Assembly: GCA_937990725.1 (NCBI GenBank)
Contig: CALKQS010000015.1
Span: 50,468-114,467 of the forward strand
Length of the DNA stretch: 64,000 nucleotides
Reading direction: 5' to 3'
Origin: an uncultured Candidatus Saccharibacteria bacterium
GTDB taxonomy: Bacteria > Patescibacteriota > Saccharimonadia > Saccharimonadales > Saccharimonadaceae
Shown: positions 34,271 to 41,587 of the stretch, piece by piece
How positions within the stretch are numbered: position 1 is the stretch's first letter
Layout of the letters: every line of letters begins with the position of its first letter
Translations under genes and position numbers: made by a program
The notes under the pieces: model-generated
Told to the model about the DNA's origin: nothing
The model's database searches: none
The model's input: only the letters and a program-made list of their open reading frames with translations

Positions 34271-34301
34271 TTACCAGCCTTTTGTCGGCTGGTAATTTTT
34301 T
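34271..34301 (+). terminator. terminator after tRNA-Gln
   Basis: TTACCAGCC pairs with GGCTGGTAA (9 base pairs, 7-base loop), followed by a run of T. Confidence 0.9.
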
Positions 34302-34551
34302 ATCGCGACTTTATTTGGGATATCTGTTCGATCACGCCCTCACTCGGGTTTTGCCTATTTTGAGCATTAGCTCTTCAGTTTTTTATTTTTCTGACAGATC
34401 AAAGTTGATCGGACTGCGATATTTCGACCCAGCGCTGAAATCTAATACTCTCGAAAAGCACCGACTACAGTGGTGCTCCTCGGGGGTGTAGAGGAGATGT
34501 GATAATTAATAGCGATTTTTTACTATTTAGGCACCCTAGGCTGATCGTTTA
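34302..34551. other. intergenic stretch
   Basis: About 250 bases. One small hairpin (GCACCGACTACAGTGGTGC) near 34460 and AT-rich sequence. No gene is seen. Confidence 0.4.
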
Positions 34552-35052
34552 TTAATCACGAGTGGATTTTGAGCTATTTGCTTCGCGCACCACAAGCACC
34601 ACTGCCACGCCAAGTAAGCCCGTGAACGCTACCGTCCACCAACCATTAAGCAGTGGCAAGGTCGCCCCAAAGAGGCCCGATTCGCTCATCGGCACAGCGA
34701 GAAAGCACCACAGCGCCACACCAAACCACGCTACACTGACTGCAAGTAGGCATACCTGCGAAACCCAGCGTGAACCCCGCGACATATCCATCGAGAGCAA
34801 AAATGGCAAGCCGCCCAGCTCAAGCAGCGGCAACAAGCCAGCCAAGAGAGCAGCCACCACTCCCCCACCAGCCACACGCCACCCGCTCGTGATATCAGCA
34901 AACTTCTCAAAAGTAAAGAGCTGCGTGATGACCAAAAACGTCACGACGATACCAAGTGTAAGACGTCGCCAATACGCAGGATCGCGCCGCACATGCTCTG
35001 GAAAAATCGCCTGAAATAACCCAAGCCAAAATCTAATCATACGCTGCTTCAT
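34552..35052 (-). CDS. hypothetical membrane protein
   Basis: 166 residues. A short basic N-terminal region (FPEHVRRDPAYWRRL) is followed by about four membrane helices, with a broad Gly/Leu-rich segment in the middle. I do not recognise the family. TATGAT lies 6 bases before the ATG with no ribosome-binding site. It is transcribed alone. Confidence 0.7.
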   Translation of the reverse strand: MKQRMIRFWLGLFQAIFPEHVRRDPAYWRRLTLGIVVTFLVITQLFTFEKFADITSGWRVAGGGVVAALLAGLLPLLELGGLPFLLSMDMSRGSRWVSQVCLLAVSVAWFGVALWCFLAVPMSESGLFGATLPLLNGWWTVAFTGLLGVAVVLVVREANSSKSTRD

Positions 35053-35058
35053 AGCCTT

Positions 35059-35064
35059 ATCATA
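35059..35064 (-). promoter_or_regulatory. -10 box, leaderless type
   Basis: TATGAT on the minus strand, 6 bases before the ATG at 35052. Confidence 0.5.
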
Positions 35065-35255
35065 TCAGATATTACCCTGTTTTACACGCATTTCCTTGCA
35101 CTTGTGCCACATGTTCGCTACTATAGAGGAAGCGAACGTTACAAACATAAACATTTTTATACATACTTGTATCAGTCGCTCTCCGATATATCCACCACAA
35201 CAGAACGCCCGAGTGCTTATGGCATGCTCGGGTGTTTCTTTTGTATAGACAATGG

Positions 35256-35912
35256 CTAGTCATCTACTGGGAGCGAATGCTCTGCCCGCCAAGCCGCAAT
35301 GTTGCCGTGGTGGCCACTGAGCAATACCTCGGGCACTGCCATCCCCTGCCACACCTCTGGGCGTGTATATTGCGGGAACTCCAGTGTCTGGCCATCGCTA
35401 AAGCTCTCAATCGCCGCGCTCATCTCGCCACCAAGGACACCAGGAATCAGTCGCACAATCGAGTCGATAATCGTCATGGCGGGCAGCTCACCACCAGTCA
35501 AAACATAGTCACCCACCCGAAGCGCTTGGTCAACCACCTGCATAATTCGCTCGTCGTACCCCTCGTAGCGCCCACAGATGAAGATGTAACCATGGTCGGT
35601 CTGGCTATACTGCTGCGCAAGCGCCTGATTCCACCGTTGGCCCCGCGGCGTCATGATGAGCACTTTAGCAGTCGGGTCGCGCTCTTTGGCATAGCGCACT
35701 GCTTCCCAGAGCGGCTCAACGCGTAGTAGCATGCCATCGCCACCGCCATACGGTGTGTCGTCGACCGTGCGGCGTGAGCCAAGCCCAAATTGGCGCAGAT
35801 CAATCGTCGTCAGCTCCACCAGGCCTCGCTGCTGCGCCTTCCACAGCATTGAAGCTTCAAACACCCCAGAAAACATCTCCGGAAACAGGCTAATCACTTG
35901 GAATTTTTTCAT
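35256..35912 (-). CDS. trmD: tRNA (guanine-37-N1)-methyltransferase
   Basis: A SPOUT-class methyltransferase that makes m1G37 and prevents frameshifting at proline and some leucine codons. Family marks are ISLFPEMF, DDTPYGGGDGMLL, ICGRYEGYDERI and the knotted VGDYVLTGGELPAM, ending with a C-terminal helix domain. The 218-residue length is slightly short. TACACT is 7 bases before the ATG. In many bacteria trmD lies with rpsP, khpA and rimM; here rpsP and khpA are 2-3 kb away and rimM is not seen. Confidence 0.96.
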   Translation of the reverse strand: MKKFQVISLFPEMFSGVFEASMLWKAQQRGLVELTTIDLRQFGLGSRRTVDDTPYGGGDGMLLRVEPLWEAVRYAKERDPTAKVLIMTPRGQRWNQALAQQYSQTDHGYIFICGRYEGYDERIMQVVDQALRVGDYVLTGGELPAMTIIDSIVRLIPGVLGGEMSAAIESFSDGQTLEFPQYTRPEVWQGMAVPEVLLSGHHGNIAAWRAEHSLPVDD

Positions 35913-35919
35913 CTTTCCC

Positions 35920-35925
35920 AGTGTA
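35920..35925 (-). promoter_or_regulatory. -10 box of trmD, leaderless type
   Basis: TACACT on the minus strand, 7 bases before the ATG. The intervening GGGAAAG is too close to be a good ribosome-binding site. Confidence 0.5.
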
Positions 35926-35999
35926 GCAAATTACTGCAAGACCGTCTAACATATTGCGAGAGAAATTTTCAGGTCTTTACGCTTATGTTTTTTATTTGT

Positions 36000-36005
36000 T
36001 ATACT
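36000..36005 (+). promoter_or_regulatory. -10 box, leaderless type
   Basis: TATACT, 9 bases before the ATG at 36015. It excludes the much longer upstream reading frame. Confidence 0.55.
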
Positions 36006-36014
36006 GGTTATGCT

Positions 36015-36341
36015 ATGGACTTTGGATCAGAGACAGGCAATACTACCGCGCAGCGCCTCGAACTATCGAGCCGACGTACAACCATCACGCCGCTCAACGA
36101 GAATATTACACTCGAGCAGTTCGACGGTGAGGCAGCGGTGTCTCGACACCTTGTGGAGCCGGCGATTGCCAATATCTCGATTGATACCGAAGCCACCCGC
36201 CACGATCCGCACCGTACTCAGAGCTATAATCCACCGAGATACCAGCCTCACTATGGTTTGCTGATTGTAATCATCGGCGTTTTACTTTTGCTTATTGCCG
36301 GTATTGCTGGCTTGACGAATATTTTGAGCCGGTTGCGATAA
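36015..36341 (+). CDS. small tail-anchored membrane protein
   Basis: 108 residues. The first 80 are soluble, and one membrane helix (YGLLIVIIGVLLLLIAGIAG) lies near the C-terminus with a short basic end, so it is a tail-anchor layout. The family is unknown. It is divergent from trmD. Confidence 0.65.
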   Translation: MDFGSETGNTTAQRLELSSRRTTITPLNENITLEQFDGEAAVSRHLVEPAIANISIDTEATRHDPHRTQSYNPPRYQPHYGLLIVIIGVLLLLIAGIAGLTNILSRLR

Positions 36342-36430
36342 TGTCTCTTTGGCTTGTTCGCTTTCACGAAATAGGCCAATCCGTTATTATGACAACTCAA
36401 TGAAGTACGTATTTTTACAGGATATTCGGC

Positions 36431-37174
36431 TTAGAATGCAATTGCAATCATTGGACCCACGCCAAGTGCAATATTGACAATCCAGTGAGCAATTACCATT
36501 GGCGCTAAACGCCGCTGCCGATGAACAATAATACCTGCTGTTACACCCCATGCCAAGAACATAAAGGCGTACGAAATCATACCGCGAACGTCCCCAGCAA
36601 ACATCATGTGTTGCAAGCCAAAGAGCACACCCTGAATAAGAATGGCGATTACAGCACCAAAGCGCTTCGCTAGACCGCGCTGCAACCAACCTCGATAAAT
36701 GATCTCCTCAATTGGCGCATTAACAAGAAATACAACTGCACTAAAGATACTTATGACCGACAAAAAACTTGACGGCAGCTGTGGAGCAGACTTGGTAAAT
36801 ACCTGCTCGAAATGCGAAAACATTTCCGCACCAAACATGAGATACATCGCTGCCATAAGCATAATTATCATCGGAATATAAGTAACAAAGAGCCATAGTA
36901 CACCCCAAGCAATGTCTTTCCCAAGGCGCCGCTTTTCAAACCCAAGATACTCCCACACCGAGACATGACACCGCCGGAATTCACGCCAAATAACAATACC
37001 ACAGATAATATTAACAAATGGAAAATAAATCATATCAAGTGGTGGAAAATCACTGCTGATACCGGTAAATTTGAGTACAGCATACGTGATAGCTGCTAAG
37101 ATTGCCATAGCGACCAAGCGAACGCCGACGAGCCGGAATGGCTGAGCTTGTTGAGTAGTAACGATGTCTTTCAT
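36431..37174 (-). CDS. CPBP-family intramembrane protease, second type
   Basis: 247 residues with about seven membrane helices. Motif 1 is APIEEIIYRGWLQRGL and motif 2 is LFGLQHMMFAG, the Glu-Glu, Arg and His of CPBP proteases. It differs clearly from the one at 20026, so the window has two. A longer ATG at 37186 overlaps TACAAT; the ATG at 37174, 10 bases after that box, is preferred. It may process peptides or give bacteriocin resistance. Confidence 0.88.
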   Translation of the reverse strand: MKDIVTTQQAQPFRLVGVRLVAMAILAAITYAVLKFTGISSDFPPLDMIYFPFVNIICGIVIWREFRRCHVSVWEYLGFEKRRLGKDIAWGVLWLFVTYIPMIIMLMAAMYLMFGAEMFSHFEQVFTKSAPQLPSSFLSVISIFSAVVFLVNAPIEEIIYRGWLQRGLAKRFGAVIAILIQGVLFGLQHMMFAGDVRGMISYAFMFLAWGVTAGIIVHRQRRLAPMVIAHWIVNIALGVGPMIAIAF

Positions 37175-37184
37175 AGTATAGGGC

Positions 37185-37190
37185 ATTGTA
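37185..37190 (-). promoter_or_regulatory. -10 box of CPBP gene, leaderless type
   Basis: TACAAT on the minus strand, 10 bases before the ATG at 37174 and overlapping the alternative ATG at 37186. Confidence 0.5.
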
Positions 37191-37487
37191 GCACGAAACT
37201 ACATTTATACAAATGTATACTGCCTTTGGTTAACCGTGACACTGCTTCGTATACACTCTGGTTGGTGTATTTGCTCACTTCAATTGTGAAGTAATATTCC
37301 GCTATTTTGAGATACAACTATTACGACAACTGAAGTAAGGTAGTATTATGAATAGATTACTCAATACACCCAACAAAAAAACTGCCTCCACAGCAGTTTT
37401 CTTGCACAAATAAGGCTCTCAAACCTTGTTGGTTTGCTCGCAAAGAGCTTTTATTTTTTCTCGCAGTTCGTTTCTGAACTGGTTGTA
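37191..37487. other. intergenic stretch of about 300 bases
   Basis: It holds the khpA terminator and a small palindrome (ACTTCAATTGTGAAGT, near 37278). No gene is supported. Confidence 0.45.
37378..37400 (-). terminator. terminator downstream of khpA
   Basis: AAAACTGC pairs with GCAGTTTT (7-base loop). A run of T follows on the minus strand. Confidence 0.8.
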
Positions 37488-37868
37488 TTATATATCAAGG
37501 TCGTCGAGTTCTGCAAGCTCTTGGCGAGACTTTTTTGCAAAATCCGATTCGCTCTCATCATCGTTATCCACCGTATCAGTGGTTAAGTTATCCACAGATT
37601 GGGATGCTGTGGTATGTGGCTCATCATTATTCACCACCTTGAGGTTGTAGCGAGCACTGTTCTTCGTGCCAAGCGCGCGCAGCAAGGTGCGCAAACTCTG
37701 CGCCGTACTGCCCCGCCGGCCAATCACACGGCCGAGATCATCCGGATTGACGGTGAGTGTCAGTAGCACACCCTTCTCGTCGATCACCCGATCGACCACC
37801 ACGTCGTCTGGATGTTCCACCAGCGACTTTACGACATATTCGACAAACTGTTGATCAATTGTCGCCAT
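37488..37868 (-). CDS. khpA: KH-domain RNA-binding protein (KhpA/YlqC-like)
   Basis: A single KH domain (about residues 1-80) with the RNA-binding loop VIGRRGSTAQSLR and MATIDQQFVEYVVKSLV at the start. An acidic, disordered tail of about 45 residues (DNDDESESDF) is longer than usual. KhpA binds RNA broadly and affects cell size in some Gram-positive bacteria. A conventional promoter lies upstream, with GGAGGG in the leader, though 14 bases from the ATG. Confidence 0.9.
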   Translation of the reverse strand: MATIDQQFVEYVVKSLVEHPDDVVVDRVIDEKGVLLTLTVNPDDLGRVIGRRGSTAQSLRTLLRALGTKNSARYNLKVVNNDEPHTTASQSVDNLTTDTVDNDDESESDFAKKSRQELAELDDLDI

Positions 37869-38256
37869 AGCTTTCTTCTTTCCCTCCTTATGCTGTCATT
37901 CAGATTTATTGTGATTGTGCTTTCATTGTAGCATACCGGCTGGATTCTACCAACATACAGCGCGTACGGCTATGCGTTGAGTCATCTGAGATCTCTGCAA
38001 ATCCTCTCCTAGTGAACGAGTTAATATAAGACTGCTCTTTAATATCTGATAGATCAGAGCCTTCTCTTCTTACGCCACCCCTTCTCAGGGCTACATTCAG
38101 ATAGAGTAATATATTGATTGAGATAACTGATTGCTGGCTCTGGTTGGGAGGGTGATATCAGCCTTTGCAATATTCTTGAGAAAAGCAGCAGTAGGTAGAG
38201 ACCAAGCAAATCGATATTTTTGCAATTCAGATTATAACAATACTAATTAAGTACAA
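37869..38256. other. intergenic stretch of about 390 bases
   Basis: It holds the khpA promoter. The middle (38000-38230) is AT-rich, with short T and A runs and no reading frame or RNA fold I recognise. Confidence 0.4.
37925..37953 (-). promoter_or_regulatory. promoter of khpA
   Basis: TTGGTA (37948-37953), 17 bases, TACAAT (37925-37930) on the minus strand, leaving a leader of about 50 bases. Confidence 0.65.
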
Positions 38257-38283
38257 AACTGCTCCACAATACGCGGAGCAGTT
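38257..38283 (-). terminator. terminator after rpsP
   Basis: AACTGCTCC pairs with GGAGCAGTT (9 base pairs, 9-base loop), followed by TTGT on the minus strand. Confidence 0.8.
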
Positions 38284-38309
38284 GGTGTGCGTGTCACAAG
38301 AGAGTTGCT

Positions 38310-38645
38310 TTAGGCTTCTGCTTCTTCCTGAGGTTGATGCTTGCGGAGCTTCTCTGGGTTGCGGACTGCCTTGTGCTTGTCGCCAGCAGGTTGCTTGACC
38401 CACTTTGGCAGCGATACACCAGCAGCAGCCAATAGCTTGACTACACGTGGTGTCGGCTGGGCACCATTATCAAGATACTTTTGGGCAAGCTCGGTGTTGA
38501 TGTGAGCTTCTTTGGTGTGCGGGTTGTAGTTGCCGACATAGGCCACTACACGGCCGCTTGATGGGTGGCGCTGAGCCTCTTGTACGGCGAGCCGGTACAC
38601 TGGGTAGGCTTTGCGGCCAAGACGTTGCAAACGAATTGCGAGCAT
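38310..38645 (-). CDS. rpsP: 30S ribosomal protein S16
   Basis: bS16 of the small ribosomal subunit, 111 residues. LAIRLQRLGRKAYPVYRLAV and VAYVGNYNPHTK are diagnostic. The C-terminal third is Lys- and Glu-rich. AAGGAAG lies before the ATG. It has its own strong promoter and terminator, so it is a single-gene transcript. Confidence 0.97.
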   Translation of the reverse strand: MLAIRLQRLGRKAYPVYRLAVQEAQRHPSSGRVVAYVGNYNPHTKEAHINTELAQKYLDNGAQPTPRVVKLLAAAGVSLPKWVKQPAGDKHKAVRNPEKLRKHQPQEEAEA

Positions 38646-38696
38646 AAATAAAACTTCCTTTTCTTGACTTATATTTGCGTTAGTTCGTTCTGTACA

Positions 38697-38725
38697 AGTC
38701 TACACTGTTTGGCTAGCGATGTCAA
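38697..38725 (-). promoter_or_regulatory. promoter of rpsP
   Basis: TTGACA (38720-38725), 17 bases, TAGACT (38697-38702) on the minus strand, with a leader of about 45 bases. This is one of the best conventional promoters in the window. Confidence 0.75.
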
Positions 38726-38751
38726 TTTGTTGCGTGCCGAAATCTCAAAAC

Positions 38752-39507
38752 TTAGCCTAGCCCTTGGCTGGCTCTTCTGCCTTCTCCGTCTGTCTGGACC
38801 TCTTGCTGCTGATACGCTGCCAGGGCGGCGCGAGCGGCCTTTTGCTGGGCAGTTTGCTTGCTGGGGCCAGTGCCGCGGCCCATCAGCCGATCATTGACAA
38901 AGACGCCAAGCGTAAAGGTTTTGTCGTGGTCGGGGCCATCTTCTGCCAAGACACAGTACACCGGCGTAGCACTATCAATCCGTTGGCTCACCTCTTGCAG
39001 ATGGCTCTTCGGGTCGCGCCACGAGCCGTCAGCTAGGATGGCATCGAGCTTACTAATGGTATGCTTGGCAATAAACTCAGCTGCCGCCTCGTAGCCTCGC
39101 TCTAGATAAATCGAGCCAATCACCGCTTCATACGCATTAGCCAAAATCTGGCGGTGCGCCCGCTTACTGCCATGCTTCTCACCTCTGCTCATCCGGATGA
39201 GCGGGCCATAACCCAGTGCCTCGCCCGAGTCGGCATTGCTCTCTGTATTGACCAGCGCTGCGCGCCAGCTCGTCAGGATGCCCTCTGGCTCGGTGTAGTG
39301 TTGATAGAGATAGTCGGTTACCGCAAGCTCCAGGACAGCATCGCCCAAGAACTCGAGGCGCTCATTGTGCTCAGTAACAGATTTTTTGTGCTCATTAACA
39401 TAGCTGCGGTGGGTGAGCGCAGTGACTAAGAGCTGAATATCGTGATATTCAAACCCGAGCACTTGCTGCGCCCACGCTTGGTACGGGCCAGTTGGCATGC
39501 CAGACAT
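38752..39507 (-). CDS. rnc: ribonuclease III
   Basis: A double-strand-specific endoribonuclease that processes rRNA and some mRNAs. The signature is HNERLEFLGDAVLEL, and the second metal-binding stretch is YEAVIGSIYLERGY. A dsRNA-binding domain follows (PKSHLQEVSQRI, AQQKAARAAL). 251 residues. AAAGGAG precedes the ATG. It is the last gene of rpmF-nusB-nudix-rnc. Confidence 0.96.
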   Translation of the reverse strand: MSGMPTGPYQAWAQQVLGFEYHDIQLLVTALTHRSYVNEHKKSVTEHNERLEFLGDAVLELAVTDYLYQHYTEPEGILTSWRAALVNTESNADSGEALGYGPLIRMSRGEKHGSKRAHRQILANAYEAVIGSIYLERGYEAAAEFIAKHTISKLDAILADGSWRDPKSHLQEVSQRIDSATPVYCVLAEDGPDHDKTFTLGVFVNDRLMGRGTGPSKQTAQQKAARAALAAYQQQEVQTDGEGRRASQGLG

Positions 39508-39530
39508 AGTAACTCCTTTCGTTTCTGTCG

Positions 39531-40040
39531 TTATAGACGCTCCTCTCGGATGCGTTTCTTGGCTTTGAGCATAAGCTTGGCAATATCTTCGTACTCGATG
39601 AGGTCAAGTGCCTTACTAAAGGGAAACCACTTAATACCATTCATCCATTCTTCTTTTTGAATCTCATTGCCGCTGGTGCGAACGCGGGCAAGATAGATCT
39701 GCGTCGTCATCAGGACAAGCTTATCCATTCGGCGGTAGCGAAAGTGAATTTTGCCCAGCCAGCCCAGCATATCAAGGTCGTGCAGCCCAGCCTCTTCGCC
39801 GATCTCACGGCGAGCCGTTTGCACTGCAGTCTCCCCTTTCTCGATGTGCCCTTTGGGGATCGTCCAGCGATCCTTAGCATCCTGAATTAGGAGGATTTCG
39901 AGTTTGTTGTCGCTATTGTAGCGGAATACAATGCCGCCAGCCGTCGGTTCACGAACAATTTCCTGAATAGACGGCTTGCGACGGCCAAAATATTTTTTAA
40001 ACCGATTGAAGTGTCGGTCAAAGTGTGACGGTGTTGGCAT
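39531..40040 (-). CDS. NUDIX hydrolase
   Basis: A 169-residue nucleoside-diphosphate-X hydrolase. The Nudix box is complete: GHIEKGETAVQTARREIGEEAG. An N-terminal stretch of basic residues (HFNRFKKYFGRRK) is unusual. The substrate is unknown. The ATG at 40040 lies 23 bases inside the end of nusB, with GGGGAG upstream; a longer frame through nusB is not credible. Confidence 0.92.
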   Translation of the reverse strand: MPTPSHFDRHFNRFKKYFGRRKPSIQEIVREPTAGGIVFRYNSDNKLEILLIQDAKDRWTIPKGHIEKGETAVQTARREIGEEAGLHDLDMLGWLGKIHFRYRRMDKLVLMTTQIYLARVRTSGNEIQKEEWMNGIKWFPFSKALDLIEYEDIAKLMLKAKKRIREERL

Positions 40041-40482
40041 CGTCTGGTGTCTCCCCAGGCAAGTTGCGATAGGCGGTGCCGAGTACACCGTTGATAAACT
40101 TGCTTGAATTATCCGAACCAAACGCTTTGGCAAGCTCCACTGCTTCGTTAATCGCCACCTTGGGGGGGACGGTTGCGCGGCAGTGCAGCAACTCGTAGAG
40201 GCCAAGTCGCAAGATATTGCGGTCGACACGAGCAATCTGATCAAGCGGCCACTCTGGCGCAATCGGCTGCAAGTGGGCGTCAAGCGCGGCCTGCGTCTCG
40301 ATCACCCCAGCAACGAGCGTATCGACAAAGGCTCGATCGCCAATGATCGACTCATAACGCTCAAGATTGCGCGCCAGAATCTCTTGTGGCACGGCCTGCG
40401 GATCATTCGCCTGCTGGCGGAATTCATATTCGTACAATGTTTGGAGTGCAACTATACGCCCAAGATGACGGTTCGAAGCCAT
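40018..40482 (-). CDS. nusB: transcription antitermination factor NusB
   Basis: An all-helical protein that, with NusE, supports antitermination on rRNA operons. RHLGRIVALQTLYEYEF at the start, DQIARVDRNILRLGLYELLH and PPKVAINEAVELAKAFG are diagnostic. 154 residues. It lies between rpmF and the nudix gene and overlaps the latter. Confidence 0.95.
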   Translation of the reverse strand: MASNRHLGRIVALQTLYEYEFRQQANDPQAVPQEILARNLERYESIIGDRAFVDTLVAGVIETQAALDAHLQPIAPEWPLDQIARVDRNILRLGLYELLHCRATVPPKVAINEAVELAKAFGSDNSSKFINGVLGTAYRNLPGETPDDANTVTL

Positions 40483-40529
40483 TTGGTTGGTTCTTTCTTT
40501 TGTTAAAATTCTTTGCTATCGACGAAAAG

Positions 40530-40682
40530 CTAGCGAGCTGCTTTGGCAGCGCCAGTCTCGCGCTTGGTCGTCTTGACCTTGACTGGTGAGGTTTTATTGA
40601 CCATGCGAGCAAGCTTGAGGCGCAGGTGGCTGCGGCGCAGGCCAGTTTTGCGTGGGCTACTCTGTTTTTTTGGTTGAGCCAT
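40530..40682 (-). CDS. rpmF: 50S ribosomal protein L32
   Basis: A 50-residue protein beginning MAQPKKQSSPRKTGLRRSHL, which fits bL32. The zinc-binding Cys pairs found in some L32 proteins are absent, so this is the Cys-free form. AAGGAG lies 8-9 bases before the ATG, and TATAAT at 40727-40732 is the probable -10. It is the first gene of rpmF-nusB-nudix-rnc. Confidence 0.92.
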   Translation of the reverse strand: MAQPKKQSSPRKTGLRRSHLRLKLARMVNKTSPVKVKTTKRETGAAKAAR

Positions 40683-40937
40683 AGTAAAAATCTCCTTCTC
40701 TTTAGGCTGACGTAAAACTTGTAGCTATTATACGCTAAAAGCGCAAAATTCTCTAGTGTTTGCGCTGTTTTGTATAGAAAAATATATTTATGGCCAATTG
40801 CCAAGCGAGCTATTACGCCTTGTTGCCCCATCAAGAACACACTCGCTAAGACGTCTAGGTTATGGCTTTGATATGACAGATATATGGAATATATTGTATG
40901 ATGTTGTACATACTATTAATCTCAGTAAGGAGCACCT

Positions 40938-41429
40938 ATGGCGATAAAAATAGATGGAGATATTAATCAATATATCAAACTGGTCGGCAGAAGCGACGAA
41001 TCAGTTAAGACTGAAGTGCAACACGTCATCGACGAGTTGGATTGCACTCCTGTAATCCGAGAGGTCGACAAAGAGTTCACTGGCTACGACTCAAGTGAAT
41101 CGTTCTGGTTACTGCACGATGCTGGGGTGGAATTTCGCTGGAACAACAATACGCTCGAAGCAGTCACTCTATATTCCCAAAAGGGACGGTCATCCGTCTC
41201 AGAATACAAACCGTATGCCACTCCACTATTTGCGGACTTCTCCAATACAGCAACGCGTGATGAGATTATTCGCCATCTTGGAACTCCTGATAATGAAGCA
41301 GATCAAAACGCAACGTGGGTGCGCTCAGCTTGGGTTCGTTATAATCACGAGAGTGGCAACTGGATACACTTGCAGTTTGACGATGACCTTCATCTGAAGA
41401 TCGTAACGATTTGCACCCCTGTAGTTTAA
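40938..41429 (+). CDS. hypothetical protein, immunity-like family copy A
   Basis: A soluble, acidic protein of 163 residues. It is homologous to the gene at 61635. Both begin with INQ(Y/F)(I/L)K, share YxDDGVE/LHDAGVE and then FSNxA, (Y/H)LG(S/T)P, W(I/V)RY and a terminal FxFD/FDDD. The pattern (a short beta-rich unit with LGxP and a final strand) recalls SMI1-like or other toxin-immunity proteins. No toxin is adjacent. AAGGAGC precedes the ATG. Confidence 0.6.
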   Translation: MAIKIDGDINQYIKLVGRSDESVKTEVQHVIDELDCTPVIREVDKEFTGYDSSESFWLLHDAGVEFRWNNNTLEAVTLYSQKGRSSVSEYKPYATPLFADFSNTATRDEIIRHLGTPDNEADQNATWVRSAWVRYNHESGNWIHLQFDDDLHLKIVTICTPVV

Positions 41430-41525
41430 CCGTAAGAAAACTGATCCACCAGCACAATTACATCGCTGCTTTGACAGACTTGTAGATACATACCTACATA
41501 GTACGAGACTGTGACCGCGCAACCC

Positions 41526-41557
41526 AAAACAGGGCGCGCCATGAGGTGCCCTGTTTT
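41526..41557. terminator. bidirectional terminator copy A / leuS
   Basis: AAAACAGGGC pairs with GCCCTGTTTT (10 base pairs, 12-base loop) between two converging genes. Confidence 0.9.
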
Positions 41558-41587
41558 TTACGGCACGATTAGTGAAGGTGGCTATTT

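Noticed and set aside
33802..34491. Plus-strand reading frame spanning tRNA-Gln
   Set aside because: It runs straight through a complete tRNA with its own promoter and terminator.
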